Below, piece by piece: positions 1 through 6,549 of a stretch of 18,879 nt of DNA (position 1 is the stretch's first letter; each line of letters opens with the position of its first letter). Below the pieces are notes generated by a model. That model saw only the letters and a program-made list of their open reading frames with translations. It had not been told where the DNA came from and ran no database searches. This stretch comes from Clostridiales bacterium. Lineage in GTDB: Bacteria > Bacillota > Clostridia > Christensenellales > CAG-314. The position numbers and the translations under genes were made by a program. The stretch spans positions 1 to 18,879 of the forward strand of contig DPQS01000070.1 of the NCBI GenBank assembly GCA_003537755.1, in the 5' to 3' direction.

Positions 1-70
1 AGTGATGGCTAAATTAACCCTAAGACAAACAAATCATTTGCGCTTGCAAATTTTCAAACGGAGTAAATCG

Positions 71-928
71 GTGGACGAAAAAATCGCAATCAGTCTGGAC
101 AACGTGTCCTACTACTACAAAACCTACGACGAACAGGGCATTGCTTCGCCTGCCGTCGGCGTGGAAGGCGTAAGCCTTCAACTTGCCGAGGGCTCTTTTG
201 TCGCGCTTGTCGGACACAACGGTTGCGGAAAGTCCACGCTTGCCAAACTGCTTAACGGGTTGTTGCTGCCCAAGACGGGAAAAGTGACGGTGTTCGGCAT
301 GGACACGACGGACAAAAACGCGATTTTCGACATACGCAAGTCGGTGGGAATGGTGTTTCAGAACCCCGACAACCAGATGGTGGCAAGCATTGTCGAAGAG
401 GACGTGGCGTTCGGACCGGAAAACCTCGGGTTGCCGTCGGAAGAAATACGCGCGCGGGTAGACGAGGCGTTGGCACTTGTGGACATGTCGGAATTTGCCA
501 AACGTAGCCCGTCGGCACTAAGCGGCGGTCAGAAACAGCGCATTGCCGTTGCGGGCGCGCTGGCAATAAAGCCGCGCGTGCTTGTGCTGGACGAATCGAC
601 GGCTATGCTTGACCCACAGGGACGAAAAGAAGTGCTTGCCGTCGCGCACAAACTTAACAAGGGCGGCATGACGGTGGTACTTATTACGCACTTCCCCGAC
701 GAGGTTGTAGACTGCGACAAGGTGTTTGTGATGGACCACGGGCACATTGTGACAAGCGGCACGCCAGACGAGGTTTTTGCCGACGACAAGGTACTTGCGG
801 ATGTGGGACTTCGCGCGCCGCGCACCGTTGAACTTGCAAAAAAACTTAAAGCGGCAGGCTTCGATGTGGACGAACATTGCCACGATGACGTTGCGTTAGG
901 GGGTGCGGTATGCAAAAATCTCAGATAA
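71..928 (+). CDS. ecfA1: ECF transporter energizing ATPase, EcfA1 type
   Basis: This is the first ATP-binding subunit of an energy-coupling factor (ECF) transporter, which drives uptake of vitamins and similar micronutrients through interchangeable S components. Counting from the GTG at 71, visible ABC motifs are Walker A GHNGCGKST (about 48-56), a Q-loop in VFQNPDNQ (95-102), the signature LSGGQKQR (150-157), Walker B VLVLDE (170-175) and a switch histidine in ITH (207). The reading frame stays open to base 2, with a GTG and an ATG there. GTG 71 is preferred because GGAG lies 7 bases before it, and the protein then starts just before the first beta strand at the usual length of about 285 residues. 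The gene overlaps ecfA2 by 19 bases, so the two ATPases are probably translationally coupled. The promoter must lie outside the window. The family is certain; the A1 label rests on gene order and the LDEST Walker B variant. Confidence 0.93.
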   Translation: MDEKIAISLDNVSYYYKTYDEQGIASPAVGVEGVSLQLAEGSFVALVGHNGCGKSTLAKLLNGLLLPKTGKVTVFGMDTTDKNAIFDIRKSVGMVFQNPDNQMVASIVEEDVAFGPENLGLPSEEIRARVDEALALVDMSEFAKRSPSALSGGQKQRIAVAGALAIKPRVLVLDESTAMLDPQGRKEVLAVAHKLNKGGMTVVLITHFPDEVVDCDKVFVMDHGHIVTSGTPDEVFADDKVLADVGLRAPRTVELAKKLKAAGFDVDEHCHDDVALGGAVCKNLR

Positions 929-1839
929 CGCCGTTTGTCGCGCCGCAGGACAGCGCGGTGTACGCCGAGCATGTCGCATTCAGTTACAGCACAAAAAAGA
1001 GAGACAAAAACAAGGTTTATGCACTGAGCGATGTGTCGCTGGACATCAAGCGTGGCGAGTTTGTTGCCATTGTGGGGCATACAGGAAGCGGCAAAAGCAC
1101 GTTTTTGCAGCATTTCAACGCGTTGGTGCGGCTGCAAAAAGGCAATATGTCGGTGCTTGGGATAGACCTTTCCGCCAAAAAGCCCGACCTCAAGGCGTTG
1201 CGCCGACAGGTAGGTATGGTGTTTCAGTATCCGGAGTACCAACTGTTTGCCGACACCGTGTATGACGACGTCTGTTTCGGACTTAAAAACTTCGACATAC
1301 CCGCGGAAAAGCACGAGGAACTTGCGCGTAATGCGCTATTTACCGTCGGAATGAACTTTGACGAGGTGCGCAACAAGTCACCCTTCGACTTGTCCGGCGG
1401 CGAAAAACGTCGTGTCGCCCTGGCAGGGGTGCTTGTCACCAACCCGTCGCTGCTTGTGCTGGACGAGCCGACTGCAGGGCTTGACCCCAACGGCAAAAGA
1501 GAAATTTTGTCGCTGGTCAGACGCCTTAACAAACAAAACGGCGTAACGGTGGTGATGGTGTCGCACGACATGAACGAAGTGTACGAAAACGCCAACCGCG
1601 TGATTGTGTTCAGCGACGGCAACGTTGCATATGACTTGCCAACACGCGCGCTGTTCCGCAAGGAAGAAGAAATTACCGCGCTGGGACTGGAAGTGCCGCA
1701 TATGGCGCGTTTCTGCAACGTACTGGAAGCGGCAGGTTACGCTTTGCCCGACGATGCACTGTCGGTTGACGATGTGTTTGCGGCGGTGTGCGCGTTGAGA
1801 GGAGGCTCGGACAAAGGGGGTGACGAACATGTTTCGTGA
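910..1839 (+). CDS. ecfA2: ECF transporter energizing ATPase, EcfA2 type
   Basis: This is the second ABC ATPase of the ECF module; EcfA1 and EcfA2 normally form a heterodimer that docks on EcfT at the inner face of the membrane. The 309-residue product shows Walker A GHTGSGKST (56-64), a Q-loop in VFQYPEYQ (about 104-111), the signature LSGGEKRR (161-168) and Walker B LLVLDE (181-186), followed by a switch region VSHDM. A purine-rich GGGGG at 899-903 sits about 6 bases before the ATG. The start lies inside the ecfA1 coding end, and the stop overlaps the start of ecfT, so the three genes form one coupled operon. VFQYPEYQLF is the Q-loop form usual for EcfA2. Nothing is missing or truncated. 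Confidence 0.95.
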   Translation: MQKSQITPFVAPQDSAVYAEHVAFSYSTKKRDKNKVYALSDVSLDIKRGEFVAIVGHTGSGKSTFLQHFNALVRLQKGNMSVLGIDLSAKKPDLKALRRQVGMVFQYPEYQLFADTVYDDVCFGLKNFDIPAEKHEELARNALFTVGMNFDEVRNKSPFDLSGGEKRRVALAGVLVTNPSLLVLDEPTAGLDPNGKREILSLVRRLNKQNGVTVVMVSHDMNEVYENANRVIVFSDGNVAYDLPTRALFRKEEEITALGLEVPHMARFCNVLEAAGYALPDDALSVDDVFAAVCALRGGSDKGGDEHVS

Positions 1840-2665
1840 CGTTACCTTCGGTCAGTACTACATGGCGGAGTCATTTGTTCACCGTATGGACGCCCGTGTA
1901 AAGTTGGTGCTGTGCCTGCTGTTTATGGTTGGTATATTTTTCGTGACGAGTTTTGCCGTGTTCGGTGCAATTACGCTGTTTTTGCTTGTGGTGATTGCCC
2001 TGTCGCGCGTACCGGTTGGCAGCATACTCAAGTCGGTCAAGGGCATTTTCGTACTGCTGTTGTTTACGGCGGTACTGAACTTGTTTTTCACCAAGCGCGG
2101 CACGCTTCTGTGGAGCTGGTGGATACTGGAAATTTACGACGAAGGTATCAAGTTTGCGGCAAAAATGTTGTTGCGGCTTATGTTGCTTGTTGTCGGTTCA
2201 AACATTCTCACCCTTACGACAACGCCTGTTGACCTTACGCACGCAATCGAAAGTTTGCTGTCGCCACTCAAGGTTTTGCGTTTTCCCGTCAGGGATCTTG
2301 CGCTTATTATGAGCCTTACACTGTCCTTTATACCGGGACTTATCGAAGAAACCGACCGCATAATACGTGCGCAAAAGGCCCGTGGCGCGGACTTCGACAC
2401 GGGCAACATTATCAAGCGTGCAAAGGCTTTTATTCCTATCCTTATTCCGCTGCTTGTGGGCGGATTTCGTCGCGCGGACGAACTGGCAAACGCCATGAAC
2501 AGCCGCTGTTACGAAGGCTCGGACAAGCGCACGCAACTGAACAAAATGCGCCTCGGCTGGCGCGACGCGGTTGGCGCGTTTGTGACAGTTTCGGTATTTG
2601 TAGGTGTGTTTGTGGTGTATTGTAATCAGCAAAGTTGGGCAAATATCACGTGGCTGTATTTTTAG
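1829..2665 (+). CDS. ecfT: ECF transporter transmembrane component EcfT
   Basis: EcfT is the membrane scaffold of group II ECF transporters; it couples ATP hydrolysis by EcfA1/A2 to S-component toppling. The 278-residue product has several hydrophobic helices (about 25-45, 48-70, 75-95, 110-135 and the last 30 residues). A cytoplasmic part contains the two coupling-helix X-R-X motifs: AQKARGADF, and a second read as AMNSRCYEG rather than the textbook ARG form. The N terminus FRDVTFGQYY...HRMDARVK is the typical EcfT opening. ATG 1829 is chosen over an in-frame GTG at 1820 because GGGGG at 1816-1820 is then 8 bases upstream and family proteins begin here. It overlaps ecfA2 by 11 bases. No S component is encoded in the window, which fits a shared module serving S proteins encoded elsewhere. 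Confidence 0.93.
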   Translation: MFRDVTFGQYYMAESFVHRMDARVKLVLCLLFMVGIFFVTSFAVFGAITLFLLVVIALSRVPVGSILKSVKGIFVLLLFTAVLNLFFTKRGTLLWSWWILEIYDEGIKFAAKMLLRLMLLVVGSNILTLTTTPVDLTHAIESLLSPLKVLRFPVRDLALIMSLTLSFIPGLIEETDRIIRAQKARGADFDTGNIIKRAKAFIPILIPLLVGGFRRADELANAMNSRCYEGSDKRTQLNKMRLGWRDAVGAFVTVSVFVGVFVVYCNQQSWANITWLYF

Positions 2666-2714
2666 TGCCGGGTTGTCAAAAGTTTGTTGCCGACAAAAAT
2701 CAGGTTGATGCAAA

Positions 2715-3449
2715 ATGCAAAAAATAAAACTTACAATTGAATACGTCGGCACGGATTTTTGCGGCTGGCAAAGCCAGACAAACGGCAATTCGGTGCAGGA
2801 CGCAGTGGAGCGCGCACTCGGCAAATACTTCGATTGCGACTTCGTGCGTGTGTATGCCGCAGGCCGAACGGACGTCGGAGTGCATGCAAAAGGGCAAACG
2901 GTACATTTTTTTGCCGACCGCGATGTTAATCCGTACAAGTTGTGTCTGGGTGTAAACCTCGCGCTTCCCGACAGCGTTGCGGTGACCTATGCCGAAATAG
3001 CGGAGGAGGACTTCGACGCGCGTTTTTCGGCGGTAAGCAAAACTTACGTGTACCGCGTGTACGTTTCGCCCGTGCGCAGACCCCTTCTCGACGCGACGCA
3101 CGCGCAGGTTTACAAACAGTTGGACGTAGCAGCCATGCAAGCCGCGGCAAAATTGCTTGTCGGTACGCACGACTTTGCCGCGTTTCAGAACACCGGCAGC
3201 AACCTTAAGGGGACGGTGCGCACAATCAATTCCTTTGACGTGACGGCGCACCCCGACGACGTAATTTGTTTTACCGTCAACGGCAACGCTTTTTTGTACA
3301 ATCAGGTGCGCATTATGTGCGGTCTGCTTGTGGCTGTCGGCAGCGGACGTTACGATTTGACAGACGTGCAAAACATGCTTGACGGCAAACGCCTTGCTTT
3401 TCGTACCCTTCCTGCAAAAGGTCTCACCCTTGAAAAAGTGTATTATTGA
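2715..3449 (+). CDS. truA: tRNA pseudouridine(38-40) synthase TruA
   Basis: TruA isomerizes uridines 38-40 in the anticodon arm of many tRNAs. The 244-residue protein has the family opening KIKLTIEYVGTDFCGWQ and the catalytic motif AAGRTDVGVHAKGQ with the nucleophilic Asp at about residue 53. The C-terminal half has FxxNTG (FQNTGSN), FLYNQVRIMCG and the closing L.AKGLTLEKVYY segment. The length is normal. The start ATG at 2715 follows ecfT by 49 bases with only a weak AGGTT upstream, so read-through from the ecf operon is likely. The ecfA1-ecfA2-ecfT-truA order is conserved in many Firmicutes, where ribosomal genes rplM-rpsI often follow. Here the operon instead ends at the hairpin at 3731. 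Confidence 0.96.
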   Translation: MQKIKLTIEYVGTDFCGWQSQTNGNSVQDAVERALGKYFDCDFVRVYAAGRTDVGVHAKGQTVHFFADRDVNPYKLCLGVNLALPDSVAVTYAEIAEEDFDARFSAVSKTYVYRVYVSPVRRPLLDATHAQVYKQLDVAAMQAAAKLLVGTHDFAAFQNTGSNLKGTVRTINSFDVTAHPDDVICFTVNGNAFLYNQVRIMCGLLVAVGSGRYDLTDVQNMLDGKRLAFRTLPAKGLTLEKVYY

Positions 3450-3523
3450 TTATTAAGAGATTTTTTATAAATATCATTTCAAAGTTCGAAACGTTTTCTA
3501 ATAAACGTTGCTCATGTAATTAA

Positions 3524-3553
3524 GTCATCCTGAGCGTAGTCGAAGGATCCCCC
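3524..3553. repeat. Short dispersed intergenic repeat (TCATCCTGAGCG type)
   Basis: The stretch between truA and its terminator (3450-3730) has no gene. It contains the motif TCATCCTGAGCGTAGTCGAA followed by GGATCCCCC, with ATCCT...AGGAT able to pair as a weak hairpin. I recognise this as a sequence that recurs between genes in many bacterial genomes; that is recall, not a search. The rest of the interval is AT-rich and I see no ORF, promoter or RNA in it. Confidence 0.5.
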
Positions 3554-3730
3554 GTAAAGGTACCGATCGTCTATAATTATGCTTATTGCAATAAGTAGCA
3601 ATAGTCGAAAGGAATGATTTCGCGAGATATTTAGATTGCGCAATGCGCGCGTTGCTACGCTCAACTTGACGTAGTTACAGTGTTCTGTTTGTGAAACGAT
3701 TAGTTGAGCAAAAAAACCGTCGTAAGTAAT

Positions 3731-3763
3731 AAAAACTCACCGAAACAATCGGTGAGTTTTTTT
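3731..3763. terminator. Bidirectional intrinsic terminator between truA and the XRE gene
   Basis: A perfect 13-bp stem (3731-3743 with 3749-3761; core ACTCACCGA/TCGGTGAGT) closes a 5-base loop. It has a T-run on the right for the + strand and an A-run on the left that becomes a T-run for the - strand. It can end both truA (+) and the convergent regulator gene at 3815 (-). Confidence 0.9.
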
Positions 3764-3814
3764 GTGTAATGTTGTCAAAAGGCAATACATATATATTTTT
3801 GGCGACATTTCGCA

Positions 3815-4111
3815 CTATTTTTGCATGCCGTCGATTATTGTAATGACGGCTTTTTGCTGTTCGTCGTTAAGTTTGTCAAACTTCTGCACAAGCGAGTTTT
3901 TGTCAGTTTCTTCGCTGTTATCCTTGAAAAAATCAGACAGGCTTATTCCCAGTGCCCTGCATATGTTTGTAAGAGTGGCGATAGACGGGCTTGTGCCTCT
4001 TGCGTACATGTTTGCAAGCGTAGATGGCGTAAGGTCGGCTTCGTTGCTTAGTTTGTACATCGTCCAGCCCTTTTGTATTCGTAATTCTTCTATTCTTTTC
4101 AATACATCCAT
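3815..4111 (-). CDS. Small XRE/Cro-type helix-turn-helix repressor
   Basis: This is a 98-residue DNA-binding protein. Residues 4-62 form an HTH_3/XRE domain (IEELRIQKGWTMYKLS, then the recognition part DLTPSTLANMYARGTSPSI and FDV-like ICRALGISLSDFF). A 35-residue charged, helical tail (SLVQKFDKLNDEQQKAVITI) is of the kind that mediates dimerization in short clostridial XRE proteins. The frame is open upstream to an ATG at 4189, but ATG 4111 is chosen because the added residues are not family-like and AAGGGG lies 13 bases upstream (spacing is long, so the start is only fairly sure). It is divergent from the zinc-ribbon membrane gene at 4234. Two CACATATGT palindromes lie between them, and a weak -10-like TATTAT for this gene lies at 4138-4143. 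Control of the neighbour and of itself is inferred from this layout. Confidence 0.85.
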   Translation of the reverse strand: MDVLKRIEELRIQKGWTMYKLSNEADLTPSTLANMYARGTSPSIATLTNICRALGISLSDFFKDNSEETDKNSLVQKFDKLNDEQQKAVITIIDGMQK

Positions 4112-4168
4112 AGTAACGAGTTTTCCCCTTTTGTAAAATAATACAATACTTTTGTGAAATAAATAAAC

Positions 4169-4200
4169 CACATATGTATTGACATTCAATCACATATGTG
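4169..4200. promoter_or_regulatory. Paired palindromic operator, probable XRE binding sites
   Basis: CACATATGTA (4169-4178) and the perfect palindrome CACATATGTG (4191-4200) are 22 bp apart centre to centre, about two helical turns. The first abuts the -35 box of the promoter for the 4234 gene and the second sits between its -35 and -10 boxes. That is a classic repression geometry. The divergent XRE gene is the obvious candidate binder; this is inference. Confidence 0.7.
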
Positions 4201-4207
4201 ATACAAT
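4179..4207 (+). promoter_or_regulatory. Sigma-A type promoter of the zinc-ribbon membrane protein gene
   Basis: A perfect -35 box TTGACA (4179-4184), a 17-bp spacer and -10 box TACAAT (4202-4207) predict a start near 4214, about 20 bases before the ATG at 4234. The GGAGG at 4221-4225 falls inside this short leader. The spacer contains one of the two CACATATGTG operators. Confidence 0.88.
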
Positions 4208-4233
4208 AAGAGAAAAACACGGAGGAAGAAAAA

Positions 4234-4551
4234 ATGTATTGCAAAAATTGTGGTAAAGAGATTTCGGATAATGCATACGTTTGCCCGAACTGCGGAGTAA
4301 AGGTTGCTACCGAAACCGCGCCCAGACAGAAAAACAACAAAGCGTTGATCGGCTTTATTTTCTCGTTTTTCATCCCGTTGGTAGGATTGATTTTGGGTAT
4401 ACTCGGTTACAGGGATTCTCAAGAGATGAACGACGAAGGCAGAGGTCTTGCGATTGCAGCTATCGTAATTTCTGCAGTAGCGCTGGTAATCAACATTATT
4501 GTAAGCATCGTTTACATCAGCGCACTTGGTGCTGTAATGCAACTGTTGTAA
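4234..4551 (+). CDS. Zinc-ribbon protein with DUF4190-like membrane hairpin
   Basis: This is a 105-residue protein. Its N terminus is a double-CxxC zinc ribbon (C3, C6, C17, C20; MYCKNCGKEI...CPNCG). A linker then leads to two hydrophobic helices (about 37-58 and 72-103) joined by a polar GYRDSQEMNDEGRGLA loop, the pattern of DUF4190-type proteins. The likely topology is cytoplasmic ribbon, out and back through the membrane. GGAGG 9 bases before the ATG gives a firm start. Such proteins are common in Firmicutes and their role is not established. Here the gene has its own strong promoter overlaid with operators and a divergent repressor, so it is tightly regulated and monocistronic (a terminator follows at 4646). 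I infer a stress- or envelope-related accessory role only loosely. Confidence 0.87.
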   Translation: MYCKNCGKEISDNAYVCPNCGVKVATETAPRQKNNKALIGFIFSFFIPLVGLILGILGYRDSQEMNDEGRGLAIAAIVISAVALVINIIVSIVYISALGAVMQLL

Positions 4552-4645
4552 AAGAAACAGATAATTTCAATCGCCAGTGGTAAAAATTTTGCTATGTGCG
4601 GCGGTTTATGCAGAACAACATACAATGTAAATTAAAACAAACAGT

Positions 4646-4677
4646 AAAACAGACTTCGGACGAGGTCTGTTTTTTTT
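4646..4677 (+). terminator. Intrinsic terminator after the zinc-ribbon gene
   Basis: The stem AAAACAGAC.../...GTCTGTTTT closes a short loop and is followed by eight Ts (to 4677). It ends transcription of the 4234 gene. The rest of 4552-4848 has no credible ORF; it holds this hairpin and the promoter at 4814. Confidence 0.85.
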
Positions 4678-4813
4678 GTGTATCGCGCTTTAATAGGACG
4701 CAAATGTAGTAATAGTCGTGCATTATGTAAAGGGTAAAATCTGCCTTTCGTCGCGATGTCCGTTCGTTTGTGTTCGACGCAAAAGTCAAGGTTGCGCACA
4801 TTGTCGCAAACAG

Positions 4814-4842
4814 TTGAGAAAAACCGCGGCTTGCGGTATAAT
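4814..4842 (+). promoter_or_regulatory. Promoter that predicts a leaderless methyltransferase mRNA
   Basis: The -35 box is TTGAGA (4814-4819), the spacer is 17 bp and the -10 box is a perfect TATAAT (4837-4842). The expected start, about 7 bases after the -10 box, coincides with the ATG at 4849. There is no Shine-Dalgarno sequence between the -10 box and that ATG. Confidence 0.8.
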
Positions 4843-4848
4843 AAAATC

Positions 4849-5712
4849 ATGAAAATCAACAACGAATGGAAAGATTACGAAATAATTGCCACCGGTGACG
4901 GCGAAAAGTTGGAACGGTGGGGCAACGTCGTGCTTCTGCGCCCCGATCCGCAGGTGATATGGCATGCGGCAAAACCGCTGGACAAAATCCTGCGCCCCGA
5001 CGCGCGGTACCTGCGCTCAAGCAGCGGCGGCGGACACTGGGAATACAACAAACCCGTCCCCGACGAATGGCATGTTTCCTGGCGTGACCTGACCTTTGCC
5101 GTCAAGCCGATGGGTTTCAAGCATACGGGACTTTTCCCCGAGCAAGCCGCCAATTGGGCAACTATGATTGACCTCATAAAAGGCGCAAACCGCCCGATAA
5201 ACGTGCTTAACCTGTTTGCATACACGGGCGGCGCAACGGTTGCGTGTCTGTCGGCAGGTGCAAGCGTTTGTCACGTGGACGCCGCCAAAAATATGGTGGA
5301 ACGTTGCCGTGAAAACGTCGCCCTCAGCGGACTTGCCGACCGTCCGGTGCGGTACATCGTGGACGACTGCCGCAAGTTTGTCAAACGCGAAATCAACCGC
5401 GGTCGCCGTTACGACGCCATCATTATGGACCCACCCAGTTACGGACGCGGAAGCAACGGCGAAGTGTGGAAAATCGAAGAGGACATCTGCGACTTTGTGG
5501 ATTTGTGCGCAGGCGTACTCAGCGACAATCCGCTGTTTGTGCTTATCAACAGTTACACGACGGGGTTGCAACCTGCCGTGCTGAGCAACATCCTTAAGCG
5601 TAGTATCCCCGGGGCGGACAAAGCGACGGTGGAAGCCTACGAGGTGTGCCTGCCTACAGACGAAGGCGGGGTGGTGCTACCCTGCGGCGCCAGCGGCTTA
5701 ATTACGTTTTAA
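4849..5712 (+). CDS. Class I SAM-dependent methyltransferase, RlmI-like (COG1092)
   Basis: This is a 287-residue protein related to 23S rRNA cytosine methyltransferases of the RlmI/RlmL group. The N-terminal part (1-110) is the variable region seen in Firmicutes homologues. The Rossmann fold begins with motif I NLFAYTGGATVA (121-132), then VDAAKNMVE (motif II region), DDCRKF and the catalytic DPPSYG motif (194-199). The substrate in this organism is not shown by sequence; rRNA is the family-based expectation. The frame extends upstream to 4756, but ATG 4849 is chosen because family proteins start here and a strong promoter lies at 4814-4842, inside the extra stretch. That leaves almost no 5' leader and no ribosome binding site. 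A long palindrome begins one base after the stop codon. Confidence 0.88.
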   Translation: MKINNEWKDYEIIATGDGEKLERWGNVVLLRPDPQVIWHAAKPLDKILRPDARYLRSSSGGGHWEYNKPVPDEWHVSWRDLTFAVKPMGFKHTGLFPEQAANWATMIDLIKGANRPINVLNLFAYTGGATVACLSAGASVCHVDAAKNMVERCRENVALSGLADRPVRYIVDDCRKFVKREINRGRRYDAIIMDPPSYGRGSNGEVWKIEEDICDFVDLCAGVLSDNPLFVLINSYTTGLQPAVLSNILKRSIPGADKATVEAYEVCLPTDEGGVVLPCGASGLITF

Positions 5713-5713
5713 C

Positions 5714-5833
5714 GACGGCGTATATTGGCACATATAGCCGCTACGTGCTCAATCGTGCTAAGTCACGTACGCTTAGTACGTTCCTGTCGCACTCATTCGC
5801 CAGTTGCGGCTCTCTGCACCAATCTCCGCCGTC
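5714..5833. repeat. 120-nt imperfect palindrome (REP/MITE-like)
   Basis: The outer arms GACGGCG...ATTGG (5714-5728) and CCAAT...CGCCGTC (5819-5833) pair at 12 of 15 positions. A middle pair AGCCGC (5736-5741) and GCGGCT (5806-5811) is exactly 22 bases in from each end. The centre is ACGTAC-gctta-GTACGT (5765-5781). All three pairs share the same axis near 5773, so this is one long symmetric element, not chance hairpins. It starts right after the methyltransferase stop and could act as a terminator or 3'-stabilising hairpin. No transposase gene and no clear target duplication are visible. Confidence 0.8.
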
Positions 5834-5943
5834 TGAGTAGGTGGTAGTTTCTGTTGAAGTCAAGATATTTGCCGTTGGCTGCATTTGTTCAGGATAATGT
5901 CGGCGTGAAAAACGTATGGTCTTGTCCTCGCAAAAGCCTTCGC

Positions 5944-6080
5944 CCTCGGGGAGAAGATGTCACAAAGTGACGGATGAGGGGGCAGAAGTAAATTTGTTGC
6001 AGTGCCCGACTGAAACAAAGCGGAACCCTTTCGGGGGATTGCCACGTCGCGACAAAAAAGCAGTCGCTTCTCGCAATGAC
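5944..6080. repeat. Degenerate dispersed repeat, copy A
   Basis: This unit joins two motifs I recognise from intergenic DNA of gut Clostridia: a TGTCACAAAGTGACGGATGAG hairpin-type motif (5958-5978), and TTTCGGGGGATTGCCACGTCG...TCGCAATGAC (6029-6080). The central part, 5972-6027, matches copy B (6146-6201) at 46 of 56 positions. The recognition of the wider family is recall, not a search. Confidence 0.6.
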
Positions 6081-6094
6081 GTATATTGAAATCG

Positions 6095-6114
6095 GCAGTG
6101 ACAAAAATCACTGC
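6095..6114. repeat. Perfect short hairpin between repeat copies
   Basis: GCAGTGA (6095-6101) and TCACTGC (6108-6114) form a perfect 7-bp stem with a CAAAAA loop. No T-tract follows on either side, so it is not a convincing terminator. It may be part of the surrounding repeat. Confidence 0.55.
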
Positions 6115-6121
6115 AAACAAT

Positions 6122-6201
6122 CTACTCGCCTCGCCGGCAAGGCGCGGATGAGCGGGCAGAAGTAAATCTATTGCAGTGTCGGATTGCAACCAAGCAGAGC
6201 C
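6122..6201. repeat. Degenerate dispersed repeat, copy B
   Basis: This is a second, more diverged unit in the same orientation as copy A. GCCTCGCCGGCAAGGCGC forms its own hairpin in place of the TGTCAC hairpin of copy A. The shared GGATGAG.GGGCAGAAGTAAAT core then continues to 6201 with 10 mismatches in 56 bases. It lacks the TTTCGGGGGA end present in copy A. Confidence 0.6.
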
Positions 6202-6549
6202 ATTAGTTGTTTCTTACCGCATTGCAAAGGTTGCCAAGTTCGGCAAATTAGTATATAATATATATTCGTGTGCAGGCGGCAATGTTTGGGCGAAAAACAT
6301 GACGATTTTTCGTCCTAAGGTAACAACAAACGTTGTGCATTACAATGGTTGTGTTGCCTGCATCCACGACAACAAAACTGTAATTTTGTCTGTAGTCGGG
6401 CATGTCGGCGTTGCCTGTTTTACTGTTTTATCTGTGACGGCGAAAGGGAAACCTACCTGTCGCGAGTACTTGACTGACGGCAACATAGTCACGAAATTTA
6501 CAATACGTATCGTCTTTTTCGATACAATTTATTCCAAAACGGAGTTACA

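Larger units (their letters stand above)
5834..6549. other. Non-coding, repeat-rich interval
   Basis: I find no supportable gene in this interval. It contains two copies of a 56-base degenerate repeat, a hairpin at 6095-6114 and, just before the next gene, an inverted repeat GTATCG/CGATAC (6507-6512 and 6520-6525). A TACAAT (6523-6528) overlaps the latter and could be a -10 box, but no good -35 box is at the right distance. An open frame at 6176-6553 begins inside a repeat and has no ribosome binding site, so I do not call it. Confidence 0.6.

Noticed and set aside
529..1314. Long - strand open frame opposite the ecfA genes
   Set aside because: It is a shadow of two well-identified ATPase genes; low-complexity Ser/Thr/Val-rich translation and no start signals.
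4112..4189. N-terminal extension of the small XRE protein to the ATG at 4189
   Set aside because: It would run through the operator and promoter region, is not XRE-like and lacks a ribosome binding site.
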